A stretch of DNA of 64,000 bases from Luteibacter aegosomatis (GTDB lineage: Bacteria > Pseudomonadota > Gammaproteobacteria > Xanthomonadales > Rhodanobacteraceae): assembly GCF_023078455.1 (NCBI RefSeq), contig NZ_CP095740.1, positions 2,964,001 through 3,028,000 on the forward strand, given 5' to 3'. The position numbers and the translations under genes are program-made. How positions within the stretch are numbered: the stretch's first letter is position 1; every line of letters starts with the position of its first letter. Under the pieces are notes generated by a model. The model was given only the letters and a program-made list of their open reading frames with translations, was not told the DNA's origin and did no database searches. Positions 8,348 to 17,427 of the stretch are shown here, piece by piece.

Positions 8348-9090
8348 CGCTTGGCTCCTCGTTGCCGCAAGGCCTCGAACAACACCACGCCGGTCGCCAC
8401 GGACACGTTGAGGCTCTCCATGTTGCCCGGCATCGGGATCTTCGCCACGAAGTCGCAGGTCTCGCGGGTGAGGTGGCGCATGCCGTCGCCTTCGCTGCCC
8501 AGCACCAGGGCCACCGGCCCCTTCAGGTCGACGTCGTAGAGCGACTGCTCGGTATCGCCCGCCAGGCCGGTGATCCACACGCCCGCGTCCTTCAGCGCAC
8601 GAAGGGCACGCGCCAGGTTGGTTACCGCAAGCATTGGCACGAGATCCGCCCCACCCGCGGACGCGCGACGCACGGTGGGCGTGATGCCCACCGCGCGATC
8701 CTTGGGCACGATCACCGCCGTCACCTTCGCCGCGGCAGCGCTGCGCAGGCAGGCACCGAGGTTGTGCGGATCGGTGACGCCGTCGAGCACCAGCACCAGC
8801 GCGTCGGAACCGGCGGCTTCGAGCAGCCCCTCCAGATCGCGCTCGTCCTTGAGCGGCGGCGTTTCGTAGCGTGCGATCACGCCCTGGTGACGCGGCTCGC
8901 CGCCGATGCGCTCGAGGTTGTCCTTGCCGACCGACTTCACCTGGATACCGCGCTTGCGTGCCTGCGCGGCGATGTCGTTCACGCGCGCGTTCTTCGAGTT
9001 CTGCTCGATAAGTACTTCACGGACTCGCTCCGGGTCGTTGGCGAGGGCGCCTTCCACCGGATTGATGCCGACGATCCACGTCTCGCTCAT
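8344..9090 (-). CDS. rlmB: 23S rRNA (guanosine(2251)-2'-O)-methyltransferase RlmB
   Basis: A 248-residue SPOUT methyltransferase that 2'-O-methylates G2251 in the peptidyl-transferase region of 23S rRNA using SAM. It has the N-terminal SpoU substrate-binding domain (WIVGINPVEGAL) and the trefoil-knot motifs DPHNLGACLRSA, VLGSEGDGM and IPMPGNMESLNVSVATG in the right order. It starts 3 bp after the RNase R stop; rnr-rlmB pairing is common in gammaproteobacteria. Confidence 0.95.
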   Translation of the reverse strand: MSETWIVGINPVEGALANDPERVREVLIEQNSKNARVNDIAAQARKRGIQVKSVGKDNLERIGGEPRHQGVIARYETPPLKDERDLEGLLEAAGSDALVLVLDGVTDPHNLGACLRSAAAAKVTAVIVPKDRAVGITPTVRRASAGGADLVPMLAVTNLARALRALKDAGVWITGLAGDTEQSLYDVDLKGPVALVLGSEGDGMRHLTRETCDFVAKIPMPGNMESLNVSVATGVVLFEALRQRGAKR

Positions 9091-9093
9091 GAC

Positions 9094-11892
9094 TTACGAC
9101 TTGCTCCTGGGTTTGCGCGATGCCGACTTCGTCGCCGGGGCCTTCGTTTCGGAAGCCTTTTTCGCGACGGTCTTCTTCACCGCGGTTTTCTTCGCGACGG
9201 CTTTTTTGGCGACAGCCTTCTTCGCCACCGCTTCCCTACCGATCGCCTGTCTGGCGGTCGCCTTGCCATTTGGCCGTGCCGCCGCCACGTCCTTCGCGGC
9301 AACCTTCCCGGCCGGAGCTTTCGAGACCGCGGCGGGCTTGCGTGCCGACACATCGGCGCCCGAACGCGACCGGCGCGACGGAACGACCTCGACCGGCTCG
9401 ACCGACGGCCGCGCATCATCGCCAACCGGCGCGGGAGGAGCAACCCCGGCTTTCGCCTTGCGCGTGCCGCCGAGCCTCTGCGCCATCTTCTTCACGGCAC
9501 GGCCGATGGCCTTGCCCGCTTCGGCCATGGCGTTGCCGGGCGTGGACTCCTTCGCGACCGGAGCCGGTACGGCGACGGGCTTGGGCAGCGACTGCAGGCG
9601 GGCCACGAGCCGGAAATCGATCTTGCGATCTTCCAGGCTCGCGCGTAGCACCTGCACGCTCACGTAATCGCCCAGGCGATAGCTCGCGCCGGTGCGCTCG
9701 CCCGCCAGCAGGTGACGGGTGGGATCGAACTTGTAGTAGTCGTTGGGCAGTTGCGATACGTGGACGAGGCCGGAAACCCGCGAGGCCGCCAGCTCCACGA
9801 ACAAACCGAACGACGTGACGCCCGTAATGGTGCCGGCGAACTCCTCGCCCACGTGCTTTTCCATCCATGCGCACTTGAAGCGCTCGTCGACGTCCCGCTC
9901 GGCTTCTTCCGCGCGGCGCTCGCGCTGCGAGCAATGCACGGCCATCGCGGCCATCTGCGCCTCGCTGTAGACGTAGTCCGACGGCTTACCCTTGGTAATG
10001 GCATAACGGATCGCGCGATGCACCAGCAGGTCGGGGTAGCGGCGGATCGGCGAGGTGAAATGCGCGTACGCATCCAGCGCCAGGCCGAAGTGGCCCTGGT
10101 TTTCCGGGTGGTACACGGCCATGCTCTGGGACCGCAGCAGCACCGACTGGATCAATTCCGCTTCGGGACGATCCTGCACCTTCTTCAGCAGCGCCGAGAA
10201 ATCCGCCGGCGTCACCTCGTCGGCCGGGGGCAGCTTCAGCTTGAACTCGCGCAGGAACTGGAGGAGGTCTTCGTATTTCTCCGCCGGCGGCGGCGCATGC
10301 ACGCGGTAGAGCGCGGGAATCCTGCGCCGGGAGAGGAATTTCGCGGCCTGCACGTTGGCCGCGATCATGCATTCCTCGATGAGCTTGTGCGCGTCGTTGC
10401 GCTCGGAGGCGCCCATCGACACCACGTCGCCCGACGGCGCGAGGCGAAATTTCACCTCGGGCGTCTCGAAATCGATGGCCCCGCGACGCTTGCGTGCTTT
10501 CGCCATGGCCTTGTAGAGGCGATGCAGGTTTTCCACCTGGGGCAGCACGTCCGCGATCTCCCGGCGCACTTCGGCGTCGCGCTCCCCCACCGCCTGCCAG
10601 ACCTTGGTATAGGTCAGGCGTGCGTGCGAATACATCACCGCCTCGTAGAACTTCGCGTGCTGCACTTCGCCCTGCTCGTCCACCTCCATGTCGCAGACCA
10701 TGCACAGGCGATCCACGCGCGGATTGAGCGAACAGATGCCGTTGGATAACGTTTCCGGCAGCATCGGCACCACGAAGCCGGGGAAGTACGTCGACGTGCT
10801 GCGTTCGTAGGCCTCGGTGTCGAGCGGCGTGCCGATGGGCACGTAATGCGAGACGTCGGCGATGGCCACGATGAGACGGAACCCGCCGCCCTTCAGCGGC
10901 TCGGCATAGACGGCGTCGTCGAAGTCGCGCGCATCCTCGCCGTCGATGGTCACGAGCGGCAGGTCGCGCAGGTCGACCCGGCCCTTGCGCTCGGCGGCGG
11001 TGACCTTCGGTTCCACCTCCTCGGCCTGGCGCACTACCTGGGCCGGCCATTCATGCGGCAGGTCGTGGCTGGCGATGGCCATTTCCACCACCAGCGACGG
11101 TTGCAGGCGCTGGCCGAGCACGGCGCGGATGGTACCCATCGGACCGCGATGCGGCGTCGGCGGATCGGTGATCTCGGCCACCACGATCTCGCCCGAACGG
11201 GCGCCCGCGTCGCGGCCGGCGGGAATCATGATGTTCTGGTGCAGGCGGCGGTCGTCCGGTTCGACGAGGGTGACCCCGTTCTCCACCACGATGCGACCCA
11301 CCAGGCGCGGCGAACGGCGTTCCAGCACCTCGACGATCGCACCCTGGCGGCGGCCGCGGCGGTCGATGCCGACCACGCTGGCGAGCACGCGGTCGCCGTG
11401 CAGCACGCTGCGCATCTGCGAGGGCGAGAGGTAGAGGTCATCCCCACCCTCGTCGGGTCGAAGGAAACCGTAACCCTCGGCATTGGCGATCACGCGGCCG
11501 GGGATGAGGCTGAGCTTCTGCGCGGGCGCATAGCCGCCCCGCCGGTTACGCAGGAGCTGGCCGTCGCGGATCATCGCCGCGAGGCGCTTGCCCAGCGCGT
11601 TGATCTCGTAATCGGTGAACAGGCGCAGGGCGCGTGCGATGTCCTCCGCGGACACCAGTTCGCCGCGCTGCTCGAGGAGCGCGAGGATCGCCTCGCGGCT
11701 GGGAATGGGCTGATCGTAGCGCTGCGCCTCGCGCTCGGCGTGTGGATCGTTCACGGCCGGCGGCGGCAGCCGGTCGCGGTATTTGGCCAGCGCCTTGCCC
11801 GGGCGCGTAGCCTTGGCTTTACGGGGGCCTTTATCGCCACCGGAACCTTTCTTTTTCTTCGTCACGTAGGGACCTTGCAGGGGGCCGTTCAC
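9094..11892 (-). CDS. rnr: ribonuclease R, long form with Lys/Ala-rich tail
   Basis: A 932-residue 3'-5' exoribonuclease that degrades structured RNA and matures rRNA. In order: a basic N-terminal tail, a winged-helix segment (about 65-130), OB-fold cold-shock domains, the RNB catalytic domain with DGEDARDFDDAVYAE (Mg-binding Asp cluster, about residues 318-332), an S1 domain (FAGTITGVTSFGLFVEL, near 690), then about 170 residues of low-complexity basic sequence. The tail holds repeats of AVAKK. Such Lys-rich tails aid unwinding and ribosome association in RNase R. Start taken at the ATG at 11892; a GTG a few codons in (VTKKKKG) is possible. Confidence 0.94.
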   Translation of the reverse strand: MNGPLQGPYVTKKKKGSGGDKGPRKAKATRPGKALAKYRDRLPPPAVNDPHAEREAQRYDQPIPSREAILALLEQRGELVSAEDIARALRLFTDYEINALGKRLAAMIRDGQLLRNRRGGYAPAQKLSLIPGRVIANAEGYGFLRPDEGGDDLYLSPSQMRSVLHGDRVLASVVGIDRRGRRQGAIVEVLERRSPRLVGRIVVENGVTLVEPDDRRLHQNIMIPAGRDAGARSGEIVVAEITDPPTPHRGPMGTIRAVLGQRLQPSLVVEMAIASHDLPHEWPAQVVRQAEEVEPKVTAAERKGRVDLRDLPLVTIDGEDARDFDDAVYAEPLKGGGFRLIVAIADVSHYVPIGTPLDTEAYERSTSTYFPGFVVPMLPETLSNGICSLNPRVDRLCMVCDMEVDEQGEVQHAKFYEAVMYSHARLTYTKVWQAVGERDAEVRREIADVLPQVENLHRLYKAMAKARKRRGAIDFETPEVKFRLAPSGDVVSMGASERNDAHKLIEECMIAANVQAAKFLSRRRIPALYRVHAPPPAEKYEDLLQFLREFKLKLPPADEVTPADFSALLKKVQDRPEAELIQSVLLRSQSMAVYHPENQGHFGLALDAYAHFTSPIRRYPDLLVHRAIRYAITKGKPSDYVYSEAQMAAMAVHCSQRERRAEEAERDVDERFKCAWMEKHVGEEFAGTITGVTSFGLFVELAASRVSGLVHVSQLPNDYYKFDPTRHLLAGERTGASYRLGDYVSVQVLRASLEDRKIDFRLVARLQSLPKPVAVPAPVAKESTPGNAMAEAGKAIGRAVKKMAQRLGGTRKAKAGVAPPAPVGDDARPSVEPVEVVPSRRSRSGADVSARKPAAVSKAPAGKVAAKDVAAARPNGKATARQAIGREAVAKKAVAKKAVAKKTAVKKTVAKKASETKAPATKSASRKPRSKS

Positions 11893-11919
11893 TTTTTTGG
11901 CGGCCGTGGTGAAAAATCG

Positions 11920-11948
11920 TTGACAAGCTTACCCGACCTGCCTAATCT
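11920..11948 (+). promoter_or_regulatory. sigma-70 promoter of tRNA-Leu
   Basis: TTGACA (11920-11925) and TAATCT (11943-11948) are separated by exactly 17 bp and end about 40 bp before the mature tRNA 5' end. This is the best consensus promoter I see in the window. It is divergent from rnr, whose start lies 28 bp to its left. Confidence 0.85.
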
Positions 11949-11989
11949 ACGCGGCTCACGGGGCAGACACGTCTGCTACCGGGACACCT

Positions 11990-12074
<85 letters not shown>

Positions 12075-12082
12075 ATTATAAG

Positions 12083-12117
12083 ACAAAGCCTCGCAGCGAT
12101 GCGGGGCTTTGTTTTTT
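12083..12117 (+). terminator. intrinsic terminator of tRNA-Leu
   Basis: A 12-bp stem (12083-12094 with 12101-12112, one G-U pair) with a 6-nt loop is followed by a run of six T (12112-12117). It lies 8 bp after the tRNA CCA. Confidence 0.9.
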
Positions 12118-12136
12118 CCGGTATCTCGAAGATCCC

Positions 12137-12499
12137 ATGACCCCTGGCCCACACCTGCCGAACGGACTGCCTGCCGACGCCCTGGCCCTCCTCGCGCAAG
12201 CGGCGGAAGCCCGCAACGCCATGGACAAGGCGGCGCGCGATACCGCCCTGGCCGCCGACGAACTGCGGCGGTACGCGAAGTTCTCACGCCCCGGCCAGCC
12301 CTCGGCGCACATCGTGCAGCTGCGTCAGAAGCAGGCCACGGCGCGCATCGAGTCCGCGCGTTCGCGGCAAGCGTTTCTTGTCGCCGCCAACGGATTCGTC
12401 CACGCATCCGGGCTGGCCGTGCCCAAGGGCATGTCGCTGGAGGCCTACGTGCTGGAATGGATTCGTCGGTCGGCCGAAGACATCACCGGTCGGAAGTAG
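12137..12499 (+). CDS. hypothetical helical protein
   Basis: A 120-residue frame from the ATG at 12137, immediately after the tRNA terminator. The sequence is Ala/Arg-rich and predicted to be mostly helical (ALLAQAAEARNAMDKAARDT; HIVQLRQKQATARIESARSR), ending with GMSLEAYVLEWIRRSAEDI. Codon use looks like that of neighbouring genes. The ribosome-binding site is weak and I recognise no family. Alternatives on the opposite strand look worse. Confidence 0.5.
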   Translation: MTPGPHLPNGLPADALALLAQAAEARNAMDKAARDTALAADELRRYAKFSRPGQPSAHIVQLRQKQATARIESARSRQAFLVAANGFVHASGLAVPKGMSLEAYVLEWIRRSAEDITGRK

Positions 12500-12557
12500 C
12501 CGCCGCATGTTTGAATTCAGGCGTAACATGGCTTGAACTCCAGCTAGGTACTTACGG

Positions 12558-12782
12558 ATGACCGCCCGTTTCTCTCCTAACCTGGCCGCCATACGCGCCG
12601 GCGCGTTCTTCGGGATTCTCGCCATGTTCAGCCTGGTGGTACTGATACCCATCGGCCTGGAAAAGCTCTTCGGCTTGCCCATCGCCAAGGCCTGGGGCCT
12701 CGGCGACCTGGCCGCGCCGCTTTGCCTTGCGGGCGCCCTGCCCGGTGCAGCATTTGCCACCCGTCGCCGAAAAGCCTCGTAA
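12558..12782 (+). CDS. hypothetical two-helix membrane protein
   Basis: A 74-residue protein with two hydrophobic stretches (GAFFGILAMFSLVVLIPIGL and LAAPLCLAGALPGAAFA) and a basic C-terminus (TRRRKAS). I recognise no family. It ends 13 bp before the next start, so the two may be cotranscribed. Confidence 0.5.
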   Translation: MTARFSPNLAAIRAGAFFGILAMFSLVVLIPIGLEKLFGLPIAKAWGLGDLAAPLCLAGALPGAAFATRRRKAS

Positions 12783-12795
12783 GCGATCTGCCGCG

Positions 12796-13302
12796 ATGGT
12801 CGACCTCGAGTTGGGCACGAATCAGCGTATCGTCTGCGCCATTGGCGTCCTGGTGCTTGAAAGCCAGGGGCTGGAACAACTTTTAAAGTTCATCGTTCCC
12901 ATGACAGATGCCGGAGACCCGTCCATCGCTGGCATTCTCGATCGTGCTTCCGCACTTGCCAGCAAGCCGCTGGGCTTACTTTCAAGTCGTTTTGTGGATG
13001 CATGCGTTGGCGACACGGATTCGCTGATGGCGCTTATCAAGCAAGTGGTCTCCGAGCGAAATGAGGTCGTTCACCACTTCGGGCATCGATTCGGACCGCT
13101 GCTTGCCTCGGGCCATCACGCGGAGGTATTGGACGAACTGCGAGCGAGGAATAGGCGAGCCCGAGAGCTCAGGCATCTCCTCCAACCGATTGTCCTCGCC
13201 GTTATGGAAGCACTTCGCGACGGTGTCTATGCGAACACTTCCGAATACCAGGAAATGTCGGAGCTATGTATGTCACTACGTGATCGCTGGGCTGAACAAT
13301 GA
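12796..13302 (+). CDS. hypothetical protein with a HEPN-like R-N-x3-H motif
   Basis: A 168-residue, probably all-helical protein from the ATG at 12796. Residues 88-93 read RNEVVH, matching the R-x4-H (polar residue after Arg) signature of HEPN-fold ribonucleases, and the context VVSERNEVVHHFGHRFG resembles HEPN-like hypothetical proteins. Base composition is less GC-rich than in its neighbours. HEPN proteins act in RNA cleavage, often as toxins or defence effectors, but no paired nucleotidyltransferase antitoxin is visible here. The function is unproven; the motif alone could occur by chance. Confidence 0.6.
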   Translation: MVDLELGTNQRIVCAIGVLVLESQGLEQLLKFIVPMTDAGDPSIAGILDRASALASKPLGLLSSRFVDACVGDTDSLMALIKQVVSERNEVVHHFGHRFGPLLASGHHAEVLDELRARNRRARELRHLLQPIVLAVMEALRDGVYANTSEYQEMSELCMSLRDRWAEQ

Positions 13303-13321
13303 TCGATAAGACGGCCTGGCA

Positions 13322-14698
13322 TCAATGTGTTCGCGACTTCCTACATTCGGCGACACGCTGCTCGACACGTCCCGCATCGGCGCCATCGGCGTGAAACGCC
13401 AACGCGGTGACGGCTCCCGAGCGGTCGCGTTGCGGACGCAGGTAATCGATGCCGTCTCCCGCGTACAGGAGTACGTCGTCCGCCGCGGTGTATAGCCGCC
13501 GTTGCGGGCCATCGTCACGACGAATCCATGCCGCGCCATCCTTTATAGCCACGCTATGGCACCCACCACCTTCGATCGCATAGGTGCCGACCACCGCGCC
13601 GAGGCTCGATGCGCTCCACGGCGTGGCGGTGAAGGATCGATACGGCCGCCCCATGACCGTTGCCGCGATGCGATGCGCCAGCGAACGCGCCAGCCACGTG
13701 GGCGCGTCGGAGTTTTCCAGCACGGCCACGGCGATGTCTTCACCGGGCAGATAGACGTAGTGAGCGGAATATCCCTCGATGCCTCCGGAGTGCTCGACGA
13801 TCGCCGTGCCGCGCAAGGTCCCCGGCACCATGCCCATGCCGTAAGGCAAGTCCACGTCGCCGATGCGTGCGGGCGTGGCCATGGCCTGGAAGGCCTGCTT
13901 TCCCGGCACGTGACCGGTCGCCAGGCCGTGCAGCAGCATCGCGATGTCCGATGCCGTCGACGTCATTCCACCGGCCGCGCCCGGCCCCGATATGGAATAG
14001 GCCACCGGACGGACGACCTTCCCTGCCTCGTCGACCGAATAACCCGGCGCCATGCGCGGCACGATGGCCGCGTCGTCGTGGAATCCCGTATGCGTCAGGC
14101 CGAGCGGCGCCAGCACGAGGTCGTTCTCCGCTTGGTACCACGGCTTGCCCGTGATCTTTTCGAGAATGGCGCCGAGGAGCATGTAGCCGGAATTGCTGTA
14201 TCGCCAATCCGTACCGGGGGCGAAATCGAGTGGAACCGAACCGATATGCCGAACCAGGCCAGGCGTATCGAGTACATCGGTCAACGGCACGTCCCATCCG
14301 TCACTCACGCCGGAGGTATGCGTCAACAGTTCGCGTATCGTGATGTCCTTCGCATGGGGAAATTCGGGAAGCCAGGTGGACAGCCTGGCGTCGAGGTCGA
14401 TGCGACCTTGCGCATGCAGACGCAGGATCGTCGCGGCGGTGATCGTCTTGGTCAGCGAACCGATCCGCAGGACGCTCGCGGCTTCCATGGGGACGCCCAG
14501 TTCCATGCTTGCCAAGCCGCGCGCCTGGGCGTACACGATGCGACCGCCCTGGGAAACCGCCACGGTCGCGCCCGGACCATCCGTTGCGATCGTGTCGACG
14601 ATGGCATCCACCCGCGATGTCCACGCGGGCACGTCCTCGCCCGATGCCACGGTGCTGAAAGCAAGCAGGATCGACGCAACCCTCCAGCACATCTTCAT
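13322..14698 (-). CDS. exported serine hydrolase, class-C beta-lactamase/esterase fold
   Basis: A 458-residue protein from the ATG at 14698, preceded by GGAGGGGG. A signal peptide (MKMCWRVASILLAFSTVASG) exports it to the periplasm. Catalytic motifs of the penicillin-binding serine hydrolase fold are present: SLTK (residues 81-84, nucleophile Ser and Lys), YSN (167-169), and HSGG in place of the KTG box. A C-terminal 100-residue extension follows. Members hydrolyse esters or D-amino-acid peptides as often as beta-lactams, so resistance should not be assumed. The upstream in-frame extension to 14935 is open but lacks a start signal. Confidence 0.88.
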   Translation of the reverse strand: MKMCWRVASILLAFSTVASGEDVPAWTSRVDAIVDTIATDGPGATVAVSQGGRIVYAQARGLASMELGVPMEAASVLRIGSLTKTITAATILRLHAQGRIDLDARLSTWLPEFPHAKDITIRELLTHTSGVSDGWDVPLTDVLDTPGLVRHIGSVPLDFAPGTDWRYSNSGYMLLGAILEKITGKPWYQAENDLVLAPLGLTHTGFHDDAAIVPRMAPGYSVDEAGKVVRPVAYSISGPGAAGGMTSTASDIAMLLHGLATGHVPGKQAFQAMATPARIGDVDLPYGMGMVPGTLRGTAIVEHSGGIEGYSAHYVYLPGEDIAVAVLENSDAPTWLARSLAHRIAATVMGRPYRSFTATPWSASSLGAVVGTYAIEGGGCHSVAIKDGAAWIRRDDGPQRRLYTAADDVLLYAGDGIDYLRPQRDRSGAVTALAFHADGADAGRVEQRVAECRKSRTH

Positions 14699-14778
14699 GG
14701 CGTCCCCCTCCGTATGCGGTATCACTTTAGTGGCGCTCCTGGACGAGGTCCAGGAGCGCCCGGTTTCGGCGTTGCGAT

Positions 14779-16698
14779 CTACAGGCCGGCGCGCAACACG
14801 ATCGGCGTCCATCGCTGCTCCGCGCCGACGGGGCCGTAACGCCCCATCCACTCGGCGGGAACGGTTCCCGCTTGCGTGCCGAAAGGCGCCGGCACGAGTT
14901 CGCCCGCCAGTGGCGCGTTGGGGTATCCGGACCACGGCTTGAGCGCCGAAGCGTGGGGATTGACCGGGGTGGCGTCGAACCGACCGGCCGGCGCGAAAAA
15001 GCGCAGGTTGCCGTTTTCCACGTACAGCCGGTGGTAACGATCGCCATAACCGCTATGGATACGGTCCGCCCGCCACTCCCACACCTGGTTGTTCGACAGC
15101 GAGCACCGTGCCGTCACCAGCACGCGCCGATCGAGATCGGCCTGCAGGCATCGACCGTCGGCCCGATTGACGTAACGCCCCTCGCTGTCGAAGCCCCACA
15201 TCTGGGCGCGGTTCGTGGGATCGCACGATGCCAGTCTCACCACCTGGCCGTCCTGCGCGATGCATCCTCCCAGACCCTCGTTGGAACGAAGAAGCACGGT
15301 GATTTCGCTGGAGAGGAAGGGATGGGAAAGATCCAGGTCGTAGGACACCGACTTCGACACCGCGATCGTCCGGTCGTCATGTTTCCAGTCCGAACGCTCC
15401 CACCACCATGTCTTTTCGTTACGGTCGTACCCGAGGTCGATACGCACGTTGGCCATGCCTTCGTAACCGCCCGGAAGTTTCCAGCCCGACCACGTCGCCA
15501 TCGTGGCGCTTCGCATCATCGGCGTCATTCGCTTTTCAGTGAGCTCCACCTTGTCCGCATACACGCGTTCGACGAGCGAGTGTTTCAATGCCGGAGCGAT
15601 CGGTGCCTCCCACAGGATCCGTGTTCCCTTGTCGGTCGGGCGTGCCACGAGGGAGTAGTCGTTGAAGCGGAAACGAAGCTCCTCCCGGCTTGTATACGCA
15701 TAGTTGAACGCCAGGTTGAAGGGAATCTTCGCGGCCAGGAGGGCATCCGGCTTGCCGTCGACCGAAAGCGAATCGCCCGACGTGCCTCCGATGCCGAGGG
15801 TCCTCTCCTTGGTTTCGGCGTAATCGAACTCGGTACGGCCGTCGCTGAGCGGGAGATAGTCCACCATCGACGCCGTCGCATTCGTCGCGGTTACCCTGTG
15901 GCTCACGCGATAGACCCATGGCAGGTAGGCCGCCGTGAGGTTCTCGCCCTGCTTGTGCCCTTCGTGGATGCCGGCTCGCGTGGGCGTCACGGAGGGCCAC
16001 GTATGCACGTGGATTTCTTTCTCGTCGCCGGTGCGGGTAGCGCTGCGGATGACGTCGATGGACAACCGCCCCGTGATCTCGTCGCTGCCGGTGTCGATCA
16101 CGCCCTCGTGGATGCGCAACATCGGGACAGAGGCCGATTCGGGGGTCGCGGCGAGTCGCCCCTTGGCCCCCTCTTCTTCGGCACGATGCTGGAAGTCGAC
16201 CAGTTCCTTCGCGAGTGCATGGGTCCAATGCGCATCCCAGTGCGTGTTTCCGGAGGCCACGCTCAGCACGTCGATGTCGCCGTCGGGTTCGCGGACGAAG
16301 ATCACGTCGCCTGCGGGCGGCGCGATCCCGAAGAATCGGGCCACCGCCTGCCGCTCGGCGCCCTCCATGCACACGAAAACCGGTACGCCGGCGTGGAACA
16401 GTTCCCATAGGCGCGCACGCGCGTCACCCAGGTTCTCCAGTTCGTTCGCGGCGACGAGCGCCAGGGCGCGAGGGTCGGCGACGGGAAAGTCGCCGGCAAC
16501 GAGCCCCGTCGATCGCCGGGAAGCCGGGCCGGACGCGTCGAGCAGGTCATGGATATGCCCTTCATGCTTGCCGAAGACGATGAGCGGAGGGTCGGTGACC
16601 TCGGTCGTCGAGGCGAAAGCGTGAGGAGCAAGGCCAAGCAAGAGGATGGCGCCGATGGCGGATGTCAGCGAACGTCGATAGGGGGATGCGGACTTCAT
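14779..16698 (-). CDS. secreted leukocidin/cytolysin-like pore-forming protein with beta-trefoil lectin
   Basis: A 639-residue protein with a Sec signal peptide (residues 1-29, ending HAFA). Residues 30-200 are a variable N-terminal domain; about 200-470 resemble the leukocidin/hemolysin pore-forming fold, with an amphipathic strand pattern (FRFNDYSLVARPTDKGTRIL near 343-362; MATWSGWKLPGGYEGM then ERSDW near 400-438). Residues 475-580 form a ricin-type beta-trefoil with QxW-like repeats (NRAQMW, NNQVWEW) and CLQADLD. This order resembles Vibrio cholerae cytolysin without its C-terminal prism. The lectin is clear; the pore-forming call is by eye and could be wrong. It reads toward the serine hydrolase 80 bp away. 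Confidence 0.65.
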   Translation of the reverse strand: MKSASPYRRSLTSAIGAILLLGLAPHAFASTTEVTDPPLIVFGKHEGHIHDLLDASGPASRRSTGLVAGDFPVADPRALALVAANELENLGDARARLWELFHAGVPVFVCMEGAERQAVARFFGIAPPAGDVIFVREPDGDIDVLSVASGNTHWDAHWTHALAKELVDFQHRAEEEGAKGRLAATPESASVPMLRIHEGVIDTGSDEITGRLSIDVIRSATRTGDEKEIHVHTWPSVTPTRAGIHEGHKQGENLTAAYLPWVYRVSHRVTATNATASMVDYLPLSDGRTEFDYAETKERTLGIGGTSGDSLSVDGKPDALLAAKIPFNLAFNYAYTSREELRFRFNDYSLVARPTDKGTRILWEAPIAPALKHSLVERVYADKVELTEKRMTPMMRSATMATWSGWKLPGGYEGMANVRIDLGYDRNEKTWWWERSDWKHDDRTIAVSKSVSYDLDLSHPFLSSEITVLLRSNEGLGGCIAQDGQVVRLASCDPTNRAQMWGFDSEGRYVNRADGRCLQADLDRRVLVTARCSLSNNQVWEWRADRIHSGYGDRYHRLYVENGNLRFFAPAGRFDATPVNPHASALKPWSGYPNAPLAGELVPAPFGTQAGTVPAEWMGRYGPVGAEQRWTPIVLRAGL

Positions 16699-17101
16699 AA
16701 CGTCTCCTTGTTGTGTCCGCTCTCAACACTAGCCAGCCGAATCGCTTTGTCGATAAGCGAATGGCTCAAGCCGAAGCGAGGCATCCGCGGCTGCCGATGC
16801 CTTGGCGATGAGCGAGGCACCCTGTTTTCAACACGTTATGCCGCCGCGACCATCCGTTCACCTAGTGGGGTCCGCCCCCAGCGCCAGCCTTCCCTTACCC
16901 CGGCCGCATCCGTCCGCCGACAGGAAACGGAAGCTTTGTCCGATTCTGACGAACAACCTGGCGACAGCGCCGGTTACGTGCCGTCTCACGGACGGAGGGC
17001 GTCCCTCGAAAACGCCTGGGCCTGCGCCTCAGGGCGGCCTGCGCCCCCCGCACCAGATCGAGGAACGCACGCAATCCGGCCGACATATGCCGACGCGCGG
17101 G
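16699..17101. other. intergenic region, no recognisable gene
   Basis: About 400 bp between the leftward cytolysin-like gene and the SDR fossil. Open frames exist on both strands but none resembles a protein family. The N-terminal half of the decayed SDR gene is expected here and is not recognisable, so it has been deleted or has diverged beyond recognition. Confidence 0.4.
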
Positions 17102-17427
17102 GTAAAGGTTTTTTCCGGATCGCTCTCCTACGAGCGGGCCTCGCAGGGCATCACCGTGAAGATCGTCGAACCCGGCGGCGTGCTCGATACCGGGTTCGGC
17201 GGCCGCTCGGCCAGCGAGGCCGACCGGATGGGCGTATTGGCGGACTACGAAGCCTTCGCCACGGCCAAGCGCCTCGCGCGACGTGGCGAAGGCGATCTTC
17301 GACGCCGTGACCGACGGCACCGATCGCCTGCGCTATCTCGCCACGGAAGACATCCGTCCGCTGGTCGCGGCCCCATACCTCCGAAGAAGCCTGCATGGCC
17401 TTCATGCGGGCAAGCTTCCGTGCCTGA
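17102..17427 (+). pseudogene. short-chain dehydrogenase remnant, C-terminal half with two frameshifts
   Basis: Three consecutive pieces in different frames rebuild the C-terminal half of an SDR oxidoreductase: SYERASQGITVKIVEPGGVL in the first frame (from about 17102), DVAKAIFDAVTDGTDRLRYL and ATEDIRPLV in the second (from about 17280), and HTSEEACMAFMRASFRA with a TGA at 17425-17427 in the third. The frameshifts lie near 17279 and 17365. The N-terminal nucleotide-binding half is missing. The last bases overlap the 3' end of the opposing TetR gene. Confidence 0.85.

Noticed and set aside
13322..14698. Antibiotic-resistance class C beta-lactamase
   Set aside because: The SxxK and YxN motifs occur in many esterases and peptidases; KTG is replaced by HSGG and the protein is about 80 residues longer than AmpC.
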